A stretch of DNA of 64,000 nucleotides. Source: Lichina pygmaea. Lineage: Eukaryota > Ascomycota > Lichinomycetes > Lichinales > Lichinaceae. The stretch is from positions 868,001 to 932,000 of the forward strand of contig OY730170.1 in NCBI GenBank assembly GCA_963422465.1, given 5' to 3'. The translations under genes were made by a program, and so were the position numbers. Positions within the stretch are counted from its first letter, which is position 1. Each line of letters starts with the position of its first letter. Positions 49,648 through 60,966 of the stretch are shown piece by piece. The notes under the pieces are model-generated. The model worked only from the letters and a program-made list of their open reading frames with translations. It was not told the origin of the DNA and searched no databases.

Positions 49648-52175
49648 ATGGCGCAAGAACCTCCAGTTGACCAGGCCGAGGAGCTCAGAACAACAGAAGG
49701 CTCTGGACTTCGCCAGCTACCAGACCACGGCCCTTCTGCCAGGAATACCGTCACCAGCCTTCACCATTGTCTGAAGAGGAAACGAACCGCTGCGGAAGAG
49801 GCACCGTCTTCGGAAATGTCCATGAACCCGGAAACATGGCGTCGGCATCTTGATTTTCCGGAGGAGAGCATGATGGCAAAGCGTGGTGCCAACAGTCTCG
49901 GAGATGACAACAAGACCACATGTGCGGCGGCGACTGCCGCCGCCGCCACTTATCACGAGGGTCTCCAGACCTTTGGCGAGCAAACCATCCCAAATTCATC
50001 CGCAACGACGGTGCCCACAGCAGGAAGCGTCATTCCTACTCTAGTCAGACATGTCCCAGATCAGTATTCATCCCTAAGAGACCAAGCTTGGCTGCAACAG
50101 CCGTCGCAGGAGATGGGTCCAAACACCAGCTACTGCTACCGCCACGATCCGGATCTCAAATGCAGACGTCAGGCGGACGAGAGCTCCATGCAGAGCTTGC
50201 AGAAAGTGAGTGCCCGGACCCCGTGCCCTCTCGGTCCACCTCGCCACACCTATGTGTGATTTACATGCTGGTCCTCTGAGCGAAGCCGGCTTGCCCATGC
50301 AAGGCGCGCGAGGCTGACGAGCGTCAACAGGAGCTGGAGTCCCTCTCGCACGAAGAGAAGCTGGAGATCACGCGCATGTGGTCCGCTTTCTCGGCTGCGT
50401 CAGCAAAGCACCGCAAGCTCATGCTGCAGGGCATCCTCGCCGTGTGCTGCTTCTCGCAACTCTCCTACCTCTCGACGGCGGTTCGAGAGCTCGTCCGAAT
50501 TGACTTCCTGGCGGCGCTGCCGGCCGAGATCTCGTATCAGATTCTGTCCTACCTGGACCCGACCTCGCTCTGCAAGGCGGCGCAGGTCAGTCGGCGATGG
50601 AAGATGCTGGCGGACGATGACGTCGTGTGGCATCGCATGTGCCAACAGCACATCGACCGCAAGTGCACCAAGTGCGGCTGGGGCCTGCCGCTCATCGAGC
50701 GGAAGAGGTTGCGTGCCTCGAAGCGGACGCTCCAGCTGCGCAAGAACGGTCTCGACCCGGCCCAGTCGCCCGGCGCGTCGACTCCTGTGCCGACGTCTCC
50801 CGGCAAGCTTCAGCAGATAGAATGTGCGGGCAAAACCTCTCCCCGCGGAGATGGGAGTGGGGGGAGCTCGTCGCCAGCGCCAAGCCTGAAGGGCAAGCGC
50901 CTCTGGGTGCAGGACGACGGCGACGAGGACGTGCCCGGCGCGAAGAGGCGCTCGGCGGACCATCCACCCTCGGACAGCAACGACCCGCCCTTGCCGGTCC
51001 GGCTCCGGCCGTGGAAGAGCGTCTACCGCGATCGGTTCAAAGTCTGCGCGAACTGGAAGTACGGCCGATGCTCGATCAAGACCTTCCGAGGCCACAGGAA
51101 CGGCGTCATGTGCCTCCAGTTCGACGACAACACCTTGGCCACGGGCTCGTATGACGCCACCATCAAGATCTGGGACATCCGCACCGGAGAGGAGCTGCGC
51201 ACGCTTACCGGTCATGAAGCCGGCATTCGGGCGCTGCAGTTCGACGACCGCAAGCTGATCAGCGGCGGCCTCGACCACAGCCTGAGAGTCTGGAACTGGC
51301 ACACGGGCGAATGCATCTCGACCCTTGTCGGACACAGCGGCGGCGTCATCTGCCTGCACTTCGAGAAGTCGCTCCTCGCATCCGGTTCCGTCGACGGGAC
51401 CATCAAGATCTGGAACTTCGAGACCAAGGGGTCCTACTTCCTTCGCGGCCACCACGACTGGGTCAACTCGGTGAAGATCCACGGCCCGTCGAACACCCTC
51501 CTCTCCGCTTCCGACGATCTGACCGTACGGCTCTGGGACCTGAACGCGAGGGCGACGGTGAGGATCTTCGAGGGTCACGTCGGGCAGGTGCAGCAGGTGA
51601 CGCCGCTGCCGCTCGACTTCGAGTACGAAGACGCCGTCGACCAGGAGCGGCAGCCGCAGCCGCCGCGGTCGCCCGACAGCGGCACGTGGACCTCGCCGCC
51701 GCCGAGCGACGCCATGAGCGACTCCACGACCGACCCCAAGCGGGATCTCAAGTGCGACGCGGGCCGGCCCGACCCGCCTCGGTACATGCTGACGGGAGCG
51801 CTCGACAGCACCGTCCGGCTCTGGAACGTGGCGACGGGCGAGTGTCTCCGGACCTTCTTTGGCCACGTCGAAGGCATCTGGGCTCTGGCCGCGGACACGG
51901 TCCGCATCGTGTCCGGGTCGGAGGACCGCATGGTCAAGGTGTGGGACGCGCGGAGCGGCAAGTGCGAGCGCACCTTCACGGGGCATCGGGCGCCGGTGAC
52001 ATGCATTGGCCTCAGCGACACGCGCCTGTGCACGGGCAGCGAGGACTCGGAGGTCCGACTCTACAGCTTCGGAGCAGAAAACGCCGCTCCCGAAGAGACG
52101 GAAGCCAGGATACGCACTACGACTGCGACTGCGACTGCGACTACAGACTCAGGCGCCTTGGGCGAAACGACCTAG
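49648..52175 (+). CDS. F-box/WD40 sulfur controller (SCON-2 / MET30 homologue)
   Basis: Substrate adaptor of an SCF ubiquitin ligase that represses sulfur-acquisition genes by targeting the bZIP activator. Proposed exons 49648-50205 and 50331-52175 give 800 residues. The segment [16 protein letters not shown], the [24 protein letters not shown] region, the F-box ([21 protein letters not shown], about 239-290) and [21 protein letters not shown] match the Neurospora SCON-2/Met30 layout as I know it. Seven WD40 repeats follow (about 436-760; [54 protein letters not shown] and a last one ending VRLYSF). A Pro/Ser-rich insertion of about 50 residues lies between repeats 4 and 5. The intron is a clear GTGAGT to CAACAG. 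Divergent from ATG17. Confidence 0.93.
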
Positions 52176-52904
52176 GAACGATTACGGACATCTGCACCTT
52201 GGGGAGACATCTTTCGACGTGCGACTCAGGAGGGGTTTCTCTAGGGCTTTTCATGTCGGGTTGCTCATCTTCCTGGTTGCGGCAGTCCATATGGACGGGA
52301 TTTTCTTCGGAACATTATCTCATCACATGGGAGAATTGATTTTCTCGAGAAAATCTATCCGCTCCAAGCAGCTCTGCATTGTACAATAATCTGGATGTTG
52401 TGTGATCCACTAAAGGACTGCGAACTGTCCTACATCACTGCTCAGAGTGCTCTACTTTTACTGGAAGATCATCTGATCAAGATCAGACATTGTCAGGCCC
52501 CATAAAAGCGTGACAAGGCACCGCCATGCTAAGTAATCCTGCCAGGCGTGTTTTCTTAGCAGCGGAGATGTGAGGGTGATATACCATGGTGGGGGATGCG
52601 ACATCTCTTACCGCCAGAGGTTGAGGAACGTCGGACTGAAGCCTTGCCCCTGGCATGGGTAGGAGAGCGGATTATAGCTGGACTTGCTGTATCAAGGCAC
52701 GTCAGAGGAGGCTGCTCTAGAATATAGAACAGGAATAGCTGATGTAAAGGTAGAGCTCGCCGCTTGCGAAGACTACTAGGTCGGGTGACCACCTGATTGA
52801 TGACAATTAGTACCACCCTTCGCCTCCTCTCACCACATATTACCCGTGAGCCTCCCTCGTGTCCGTTGCGGAGGAATCGTCAGACGCCTACATCTCTTCC
52901 AAGC
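52176..52904. other. Intergenic upstream of the RING gene
   Basis: 729 bp with the 3' flank of the sulfur controller gene and the presumed promoter of the RING protein. No distinct site seen. Confidence 0.5.
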
Positions 52905-55275
52905 ATGGCCGACGAGTCCAAGACTAATCTTGTGGATCTGGAGAAAGGACTAGGGTGCTCGGTACGTGCCATGACTTGCGACGGCGATGGCAGCGCATCG
53001 AAGCGGACACTGTGACCTCTTATCCCTTTGCTGCCCCTTGCCGTCATTCCTGCTTTGATGCTGCTACTGCTACTGCTGCTGCTGCTACTGCTGCTGCGAC
53101 GGTAGCGGCTGCTATCTCTGTGGGCCTCTCAAGCTGACATGCGTTCCAGATCTGCACCGAGATTCTCTACCAACCACTGACGTTGATCGACTGTCTGCAC
53201 AGTTTCTGCGGATCCTGTCTGAAGGAATGGTTCTCGGCGCAGTCCAAGCGGGCCCATCCGTACAACTGTCCGTCCTGTCGCGCGCAGGTGCTGGGCACCA
53301 AATCCAATGCCTTCATCACTTCTCTGCTGGAGGAGTACCTACGCGCCAATCCGGGACAGCAGAAATCTGACGAGGAGAAGGCCGCCATCGCGAAGACGTA
53401 CAGGCCCGGCGAACAGATTCTACTGCCGGTGTCATCGCGGAGACGGCCGAGCGATCATCACAGACGCCTTGCCGAGGAGCTGCAGGATCTTAGACTGGCG
53501 GCCGATCGAGCGCGTGGCAGCGGTGGACGCAGTGCGCATACGCAGCGCGAGAGGAGTCGCGACGGCAGAGACGATGCCCGAGGACATCGAACGAGGCAGA
53601 GTCGGGGTCGAGGGACCAGCGACGAGCCCGCTTCCTGGCTCGATACACAAGCAACCACGTCGGTGCGGTCGCGCGCGGTCGAGCATCAATCCAGCCTGCG
53701 CTCGCTGCTGAGCGCGTCGGACTTCGATATCGAAGCGCCCGACATCGAGGAGGAGATTGCTCGACAGATCATCGAAGAAGGTCTGCTAGAGGGCATCGAT
53801 CTCTCCGTCATCGGCGTGGAGGAGGAGAACCTGATCCGAGACCGCATCCGAGACCGCATCGACGACGGGTATCGTCGACGACGACGGACCGGGGCTGGCG
53901 CGTCGCGCCGTGGCTCCTACGGCGAGCGTCCGTCGATGCAGGCACGCGAGAGCAGGGACGAGGGGGCCGGAGCGGCGGAAGGCAGAAGACGACCCCGAGC
54001 CCACTCTCGATCCCACAGTGTATCTGGGCAGGGCGGTTATTCGAGGATCCCTCAGCCTGCTGAGACTACGGATGCCGCCTCGACACGCCCGGAGCGGCGC
54101 CGAAGACGGTCAATCACGACCCCGCGATCCGGTTCGCCCGGTCCGGGTGGAGGATCGGCGAGCAGAGATCAAGCCGGAGACGTGCGCCGAGCGGCTGCAA
54201 GATCTGCTACCGATCTCGGCCAGACTCGTCGACCTGGGCAGCCAGGCGCGGCACGTGCGCCGACGACGAGTCATCGAGGGGGGACGATCAGGAGTACGAC
54301 GGATCCGGAGCAAAGCGGCGCTGGACCGTCGGGCCAACGCCGGAGCAGGAGCGACCACGCTCGCGTGACCCCGACCCGCGGCGAGGGAGTGTCTCTACCG
54401 GGCTCCAGGCAGGGCTTGAACGAAACGTCGCAGGCGAACGACGCGGCAGCAGCAGCAGCAGCGGCGGCGGCGGCGGCGGCGGTAGGGAGGAGGGCAGATC
54501 AAACGCCATCAAGGGCCGAAGCATCCCGGGTGTCACGCACGCGGATCGACCCCGCCGTCGATTCAAGCGCCCGACCAGTTTCGTCCGGTCAAGCGGCGGC
54601 AGCAGCGACAGCGGGAACATCACCAGTACCACCACCGTCGTCGTCGTCATCGTCAACGACGGCAGCCGGAGCATCGTCCAACACGAGCCGCACCAACCGG
54701 GCTTTGCTCTACCCGGAACCGCTGGTCAACTGCAAGCGGTGTGCACGGGGCGATATCCAGTACGAGCTGCACTACAACTGCTCGCAGTGCGACGACGGCG
54801 AGTACAACATCTGCGTGTCCTGCTACAGACGGGGACGCGGCTGCGAGCACTGGTACGGCTTCGGCTCCGCGGCGTGGTCCAAGTACGAGAGACAGAGTCC
54901 GCCGGGAGGCTATCCGCCGAACCATCCGCTTCCGCACACGCTCACGGGACGTCAGTACCTGCGGCTGGCGAGGCAGGACAGCGTCGTGCAGGGCTTCATC
55001 GCGGGGCCCTCTTCGGCGGCGGGGCCGGCGCCGTCGCCGTCGGGCGGTGACGCTACCCGACGGCCGCTGACGACCGAGGACCCGCAGATGAGACTCCTGA
55101 CGGGTGTCTTCTGTTCCATCTGCTCCGTCTTTGCCAACGCGTGTCTCTGGAAGTGCGATGTCTGCAACGACGGTGAGTGGGGCTTCTGCCATCGTTGCGT
55201 CAGCACGGGGCAGTGCTGCACGCATCCGCTTCTACCGCTCTTGTATGTTTCTCCGTCAAAGGACGCGGTGCCCTC

Positions 55276-55324
<49 letters not shown>

Positions 55325-56275
55325 GAAGAAGCGCCGCCGTCGCATTCGTCCACGCAATCTGACCCACCGGGCAAGGTCACCTTCTTTCGCGGCCCTCAAG
55401 CCATCGAGCACGGGCCGTTGAAGCCCATCTCGATCGCGACGAGCTGCAACATGTGCCGTTTCCCGATCCATGCCTTGGCCGCGCGGTATCACTGTCTGCA
55501 GTGCAGCCACGGAGACTACGACATCTGCTCGCCGTGCTACGTCAAGCTGTGCAGCAGCGGCAGGATCGGCGCCGAGAACGGGAGCAAGGGATGGCGACGG
55601 TGTTTGCGCGGCCACCGCATGATCGTCGTCGTCTTCGAGGATCAGGAAGGCGGCCGGAAGCGCGTCGTCACCAGGGACTTGGTCGGCGGGCTCGCGTTGA
55701 AGGACGATCTCGACGGACTCCCGGTGTCCGCGACCGACGCCGCTGACGGAGCGAGGGCCGCCAACGCCACAGCCGCGCTCGAAGACTCGATCTGGGACTG
55801 GAGAGATGGTCCGGACGGACAGTACCGGTCGAAGAGGGTGTCCAAGGGCTTGTACCCTGTGGGATATCGATCGCCGACGACGGGCAACCCGTCGACGAGC
55901 CTCTCCTCGCAGAAACAGCAGCGTCATCATCACAATAATCAACCAGGCCCTCGGACCGGTCAAGCCTCTCGAGACGGTCAACAATCTTCCTTGCCAGCAC
56001 CGCAGCCGTCTTTCCCTCCGGACGGCGGTGTCGGCATGATCGTCCTTGCTCGCTGGGGGTATTTCCCGAACGCCGACGTCACCGACGAGCTCATGTTTCC
56101 CCGCGGTGCCGAGATACGCGAGGTCGAGGACATCAACGGCGATTGGTACTGGGGCTGCTACGCCGGCCGCAAGGGCTTGTTTCCCGGACCTTATGTTCAT
56201 TATGTCGGTGTTGTCGGCGTTGCCAGTGGTGGTGACGGTGGTGACGGTGGTGATGATAAGAGAGGGGGTCGCTAG
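52905..56275 (+). CDS. RING, triple ZZ-like zinc finger and SH3 protein; probable E3 ubiquitin ligase
   Basis: Proposed exons 52905-52961 and 53150-56275 (GTACGT donor, AAGCTGAC branch site, TTCCAG acceptor) give 1060 residues. The splice completes a RING finger: CSICTEILYQPLTLIDC, then HSFCGSC and CPSC (about 18-65). A Ser/Arg-rich middle with an IEEEIARQIIEEGLLEGID helix follows, then an Ala run. Three cysteine-rich modules in ZZ style come next: CKRCARGDIQYEL to CYRRGRGC (about 546), CSICSVFANACLWKC to CVSTGQCC (about 673), and CNMCRFPIHALAARYHC to GHRM (about 785-843). A Gln16 run lies between the second and third. The C-terminus is an SH3 domain (about 978-1037: LARWGYFPNADVTDELMF, GDWYWGCYAGRKGLFPGPYV). 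The RING suggests ubiquitin transfer; substrate unknown. Confidence 0.85.
55277..55324 (+). repeat. CAG repeat encoding Gln16
   Basis: Sixteen glutamine codons (CAG with one CAA) in the RING protein between its second and third zinc modules. Confidence 0.95.
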
Positions 56276-56950
56276 AAAGGGTCGTTAGACAGGATCTTTA
56301 TGGTGCGGGGATGGAGATGGGAGTCTTTATGGAGAGTATGAGACTGCGGATATCTATGAGATATGTAGGTGAGTGTGTGAGTTGAGTGAGTGAATCGAGT
56401 GAAATGAGGACACGATATGAAGTTGATGAATAAATAAAGAAATGAGCAGATAAAAGTTCAACTGTGAAGGTGAAGCAGTCACCTGTCAAGCAAGCAAGCA
56501 AGCAAGCAAGCAGGCGTGCAAGCAGGCAGGCAGGGAGTTGGGATTTGGAAGTTTGTGTCAGAAGGAACGCCCGGAGGATGAGATGTATCATAGTCACATA
56601 GCTTTTACACTGACCATTCTAAAACCACAAACTTCTACCCAGCTAAATCATCTACATAGTCTCCTTGTATGCAGAACCTAGTCAGACAAGCACCCCTATG
56701 ACTATGTCTTAGCTCCAGAGTAGCGACACCAGCGACACCCACAGCAACAGCACCTGCAATAGCAATAATACAGTGGCACGACACAAAGTCTGGACAAAGT
56801 CGGCTCCTGCTTACCAACTAGCTGGTCATCAGTGGTGTGAGATAAAATTTCCTGGAGGAATGATCAACCGATCGATCACGTACGACTAATTAATTATTGC
56901 AACGATCACCCGGAGTCACTTTTTGTATGGGAGCTTGTGTCGTGACCCTG
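56276..56950. other. Intergenic, with (CAAG)n
   Basis: A (CAAG)n microsatellite at 56488-56514 and AG/TG-rich simple sequence (56340-56410). No supported gene. Confidence 0.6.
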
Positions 56951-56959
56951 TAAGGTCGT

Positions 56960-57053
56960 ACCCCCCCCTCACGGCCACCCCCCCCCTCACGGCCACCCCC
57001 CCCCTTCACGGCCACCCCCCCCCCTCACGGCCACCCCCCCCTCACGGCCACCC
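56960..57053. repeat. Left subterminal array, five C-rich units
   Basis: Five tandem copies of a unit of about 18 bp with the core CTCACGGCCA separated by runs of 7-11 C. Two copies in inverted orientation occur at 58814-58851 in the right end. Such subterminal repeats could be transposase binding sites. Confidence 0.8.
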
Positions 57054-57152
57054 TACCAAGCGACAAATCCACGCGACTCTTCCATCAACAACACGTCGTA
57101 GCATCTCCAAAAATCAAGTATCCAGACTTCTAAGTGGCTCAATTGATTCAGC

Positions 57153-58751
57153 ATGCCTTCGTACACGACCGAGGACCTTCAGAACGCGCTGTCAGCTACT
57201 TCTAATGGAATGCCAGTTGCTTCTGCCGCCAAAACCTGGGGGATCCCTCGCACCACCCTCCGAGCTCAATTGCGTGGGCGAGACGCGCGATCAGTCTTCA
57301 ACCAGAGTTGCCAAAGGCTCTCCCTAGACCAGGAATCCAGTCTGCGAGACTGGGTCCTCCTCCGAGCCTCGCTAGGCTTTGCACCCCGGCATCAACAGCT
57401 TGCTCATTTCGCTGAGAAACTGCTCAAAGCTGGAGGGGATGATAAACCTCTGGGAAAGCATTGGATTGAGAACTTCTTGCGACGGAACCCAGAGGTTAAG
57501 TCTCTGAAAGCAGTTCCACTTGATCAGATCAGGAAGAATGGTGCCTCAGAAGCTAATATAAAGCTGTTTTTTGAGATGATGGCACATCCAAAGATCTCAA
57601 GTATCGCACCCCAGTTCCGGTACAACATGGATGAGACAGGCCTCATGGAAGGCATGGCCTACTCTGGAAAGGTCTTGACAGGGCGGGAGAAAAAGACTGA
57701 GTGTCTGAGTACTCCTACCTGTCGTACATGGACTACAATTGTTGAGTGCATCAACGCCACTGGACAGTGCATTGATCCTCTTGTTATTTTCAAGGGGAAG
57801 TCTGTACAGAGACAGTGGTTTCCTGATGATCAGTCTGGAATGCAGGGATGGCACTTCGAGGCACAGGACAATGGCTTCATTGACTGTGGTATTGCTCAGA
57901 GTTGGCTGGAAAACTGCTTTATCCCTCAATCTGGGGCAGGTCCTGGCAAAGAAACACGACTACTTGTTCTAGATGGCCATGTTAGCCATGAGACTGATGC
58001 ATTCCAGTACACCTGCTACTACAACAACATCCACCTGCTGTACCTACCAGCTCACGCCTCCCATGTCCTCCAGCCTCTTGATGTTGGTGTATTTTCAAGC
58101 CTGAAGCAAGCGTACCGGACATTCCTTGATGATTTCATCAAAAGATCAGCTGCCAGAGCTATTGGGAAGCCCATGTTCCTAATTCTGTACCAGAAGGCAC
58201 GGAAGAAGGCTTTCAGCAGCTCGAACATTGTTGCTGGGTGGCGAGATACCGGGTTATGGCCACCAAGCTGTCGGAAGGCATTGCAGAACAGATTTGTTAT
58301 TGCGGAGGATCCACCACAGCCAGCAGAAGTCCAGGCACGCCCTAGGACCCCGCAAATGGAACCTGAGCATCCTGAGAACACATCCCAAGCATCGCAGCTG
58401 GTATTCCCAACACCAAAGGGGCATCGTCAACTCCGAGAATCCATGGACAAAATTGGCATGAGAGACCCCTCAGCCAGGGCTCTCTTTCGGTCAGTTGGAA
58501 AGCGCCTGGACCGCCAAAACCACGAGGTCGAGCTGCAGCAACGTCAGATTGACTACCTAGAACTTGAGATCAAGACATTACGTCCACCGAAGCGTCAGAA
58601 AGTCCACCCCAACCCGAACGATTGCTTTGTCAAGATCCCAGCACTTGAGGCCACCAGGGAGTGGCACCAGGCTGTAAATCCAGTCGACACGGTAGCCAGG
58701 CAGAATCAGGAGGTCGAGTTTGATCAGATGTGCTCACAGTATCTTCTCTAG
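57153..58751 (+). CDS. Pogo/Fot1-family transposase, apparently intact
   Basis: ATG 57153 to TAG 58751, 532 residues, similar to Fot1-type transposases. An N-terminal helix-turn-helix of psq type (about 5-45: TTEDLQNALSATSNGMPVASAAK) is followed by a CENP-B/Tc5-type DNA-binding region (about 60-130, ending GKHWIENFLRRNPEVK). The DDE_1 catalytic domain has D160 in YNMDETG, D274 in LVLDGHVSH and D310 in LQPLDVGVF; D2 and D3 are separated by 35 residues. GWRDTGLWP after the catalytic core is also typical. A C-terminal leucine-rich helix (VELQQRQIDYLELEIKTL) could mediate dimerisation. No internal stops or frameshifts, so the element may still be active or is recent. Confidence 0.95.
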   Translation: MPSYTTEDLQNALSATSNGMPVASAAKTWGIPRTTLRAQLRGRDARSVFNQSCQRLSLDQESSLRDWVLLRASLGFAPRHQQLAHFAEKLLKAGGDDKPLGKHWIENFLRRNPEVKSLKAVPLDQIRKNGASEANIKLFFEMMAHPKISSIAPQFRYNMDETGLMEGMAYSGKVLTGREKKTECLSTPTCRTWTTIVECINATGQCIDPLVIFKGKSVQRQWFPDDQSGMQGWHFEAQDNGFIDCGIAQSWLENCFIPQSGAGPGKETRLLVLDGHVSHETDAFQYTCYYNNIHLLYLPAHASHVLQPLDVGVFSSLKQAYRTFLDDFIKRSAARAIGKPMFLILYQKARKKAFSSSNIVAGWRDTGLWPPSCRKALQNRFVIAEDPPQPAEVQARPRTPQMEPEHPENTSQASQLVFPTPKGHRQLRESMDKIGMRDPSARALFRSVGKRLDRQNHEVELQQRQIDYLELEIKTLRPPKRQKVHPNPNDCFVKIPALEATREWHQAVNPVDTVARQNQEVEFDQMCSQYLL

Positions 58752-58813
58752 ACAATAAAACACAGTGTCAGCCAAAAATTCTGTAGAAAAGTTGATGTAA
58801 AAATAGTCGCTTA

Positions 58814-58851
58814 GGGTGGCCGCGAGGGGGGGTGGGCCGTGAGGGGGGGTC
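58814..58851. repeat. Right subterminal array, two inverted units
   Basis: GGGTGGCCGCGAG and GGGCCGTGAG units with G7 runs, the inverse of the left-end array. Confidence 0.8.
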
Positions 58852-58862
58852 AGACTTTTTTA

Positions 58863-59479
58863 CCGTACGGTAGTAATGTGCGAGAGCGATTACTCTCAGC
58901 AACACTACCACCACTGCCAGGGAGTACTCGTACCTGTACGGAGTACAGACCCTGCGGGACAATCGCTGAGACGGCAGCAATATGAGTAGTGATGGTGACA
59001 GTGAGCAAAGACACCTATAGTGGCACGACAAAAGTCTGTGTACACCTCCATACAAAATCTACCTCGGGCTACTCTGGAGAATCAATACATAACTGCTTTT
59101 TGCTACTGGGATAACATCTCAATATAGTCGTATGACTTATGAAAGTAGCAGCTGACAGCTTGTACTGGTGTACGCAGACTTGTGTCGTGACACTGTACGG
59201 AAGGTACAGTACTCCGTACATAGGCACCACCCCCCCCCCCCCCCATGCCGAACAACTGCAAGTGACAGGGACAGGGCTGGGGCTGGGTTTGTGACTGGGG
59301 TGAGGGAGCGACAGGGGTGAAATGAGTGGCAGGGGATGAGTGAGAGCCCAACCGCCCAGTCAACGGACAAGTATGTATGCTACTTACGGTACGTAACGTA
59401 CCTTGTTGCAAGTACGTAGTCTCCCGACAGTAGTAGTACTAGTCTCCAGCAATTTCAGCACTCTCGGCACTCTTGGCAA
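58863..59479. other. Intergenic right of the transposon
   Basis: GTAC clusters immediately outside the transposon (58862-58872, 58920-58945) and at 59190-59220, a C15 tract (59230-59244) and a CTGGG-type simple repeat (59275-59300). No gene. Confidence 0.55.
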
Positions 59480-59880
59480 TTCTTAGGAACAGCAGTGACG
59501 CCAGCAACGCCAGCAACGCCAGCAACGCCAGCAACGCCAACAGTGGCCCCCTCCCCCTTTCCAAAAACAAGATCCTTCACCCCTGAATATAACAGATCTC
59601 GAAGTTCTGCCATTACCGGTACTGATCTTCTTTTCACTTCTGTCATTGCGTACCTCAACATTTTACCGTCGAAAATGACATGTGGGAACAATGAGAGGCT
59701 CGTTTTCACCCTCTACGACTCTACGCTCTCGCGGCTTCAAAGTCCAGACGGAGGCTTTTTTTTTTTTTGTTATGCGGCAATAAAGTATTCCCCAGTTTGG
59801 TCTAACTGGCTAGTTCTGACACAGAGTAGGAATATCGTAACCAGTGTCCATAACCAATGTCCATCACCATAACCATCACC
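59480..59880 (+). mobile_element. Decayed retroelement copy (family A, copy 3)
   Basis: The order of the family A tail is kept: an Ala/Thr/Pro-type GCCAGCAACGCC repeat, CCTGAATA at the former stop, then ATCTCGAAGTTCTGC, TTTACCGTCG, GACATGTGGGAACAATGAG, GGTTTT-type pyrimidine run and TAGTTCTGACACAGAGTAGGAATA (partial quotes), ending in CCATAA/CCATCA repeats. It is clearly more diverged than the other two copies, and I could not find a target-site duplication. It ends about 30 bp from the 3' end of the minus-strand secreted-protein gene. Confidence 0.65.
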
Positions 59881-59909
59881 ACACTTGTCACTTCAGCCAC
59901 TGATGGTCC

Positions 59910-60966
59910 TCAAAGTGGACGCCCGCGCAGACGGCGGCGGCACTCCTTGCGATCACGATCCTTGTTGTCCCTCTCTGGAGGACCCTTCTTTGACTCATCC
60001 TTCCTTGGAGGCTTCGGGCCGTCCTTCTTGGGCTCATTCCTCATCACTTCGTCATTCTGCGGCTCGTCCTTCTTTGGAGGCTTCGGCTTATCCTTCTTCG
60101 GAGAATCCTTGCTGCCACCAGGACCGATATCCTTTCCGCCCTTTTTCAGGCCACCAGGACCGATACTGTTCAAGATCCCGAAAACCTTCCTCACGTCAGG
60201 AGGAAGGTTTGAACTGCCACATGGGTTTAACCACTTTGAAAAGATGTCGACACCTTCGTCTTCGTCGACCGCATCCGCGATCATTGACGCGGCCTCGGCA
60301 GCTGTGGCTACACCAAAGTCAACATGGGCGTGACCAAAAGAAGGATCGTGCTTAGTGCCGCTCGGTCCAACTCACCGACTGCAGCAACAGTGGCCTGTCC
60401 AACTCCTGGAAGTGCTCTTAGGCCAGCACCTGCCACTAGGTTAATTGATGACATCATGATGTTACATCCAATCTAAGTTGGCAACATCAGCGAGTAGTTC
60501 GAAGAAAGCTGGATTGGCTACGAAAATACCTCGGCGACAGCTGGCAACGCTTCCACAACTGCGTCTGCGATATCATTAAGAGGTGTACGACCGCATACAC
60601 AGTCGCCAACCTTCGCTTTGGTATCGGCTGACCTGCAAAGTCAGTCTATGCTGAGGAGGACTCTCAAGTAGAGCGGAACAGAGTAGTAGAGGATTACTGA
60701 CCATCAATTTGAACCCACTTGGCGTCCCGCTGAGCCACACAGGATATGGTAGGCCTATCTGTGCCTGGCTCAGGCTTGGTGTCACGACAGGCGTAGCTAC
60801 ATTCCTCGAGTACCATGTTGTCATGTTTTCGTGGCATCCACATCGTGCATTGAGTCAAGCTCTCTTGCCGAACATTTGACACGACACCACCAGGGCGCGC
60901 CGCGGACGCAAGAGAAGTCTGTAGCAGGGCCACTGCGGCGAGGAGAAAGACGAGATGGTGCCTCAT
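59910..60966 (-). CDS. Secreted protein with Lys/Pro-rich tail, 288 residues
   Basis: Proposed exons 60966-60698, 60632-60530, 60472-60376 and 60307-59910, total 867 nt. MRHHLVFLLAAVALLQTSLASA is a clear signal peptide when taken as its charged start and hydrophobic core. The mature N-terminal part has cysteines in CTMW, CSYACRD, SCVAQ and DCVCGRTPLN. Exon 3 contributes IGCNIMM and a small-residue helix AGAGLRALPGVG. The C-terminal 90 residues are Lys/Pro/Asp-rich with repeats like KKDKPKPPKKDE. Exon junctions follow good acceptors; the first donor (GTAATC) was chosen because it keeps the cysteine-containing frame. No membrane anchor. The family is not recognised. It resembles effector-like secreted proteins in build, but that is only an impression. 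Confidence 0.65.

Larger units (their letters stand above)
56953..58860 (+). mobile_element. Fot1/pogo-type DNA transposon, about 1.9 kb
   Basis: Flanked by TA at 56951-56952 and 58861-58862, the target duplication of Tc1/mariner-pogo elements. The ends are inverted: left AGGTCGTACC and a C-rich array ending CTCACGGCCACCCTACCAAGCGAC; right, read on the other strand, AAGTCTGACC and a C-rich array ending CTCGCGGCCACCCTAAGCGAC (both written here in parts). The left end carries five C-rich units and the right end two. The single 532-codon transposase frame is uninterrupted. Size and layout fit the Fot1/Pot group. The precise outer boundary is by eye and could shift by a few bases. Confidence 0.8.

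Noticed and set aside
56960-57053. C-rich repeats considered as a CRISPR or telomere-like array
   Set aside because: Inverted copies at the other end of the transposase gene show that they are transposon subterminal repeats.
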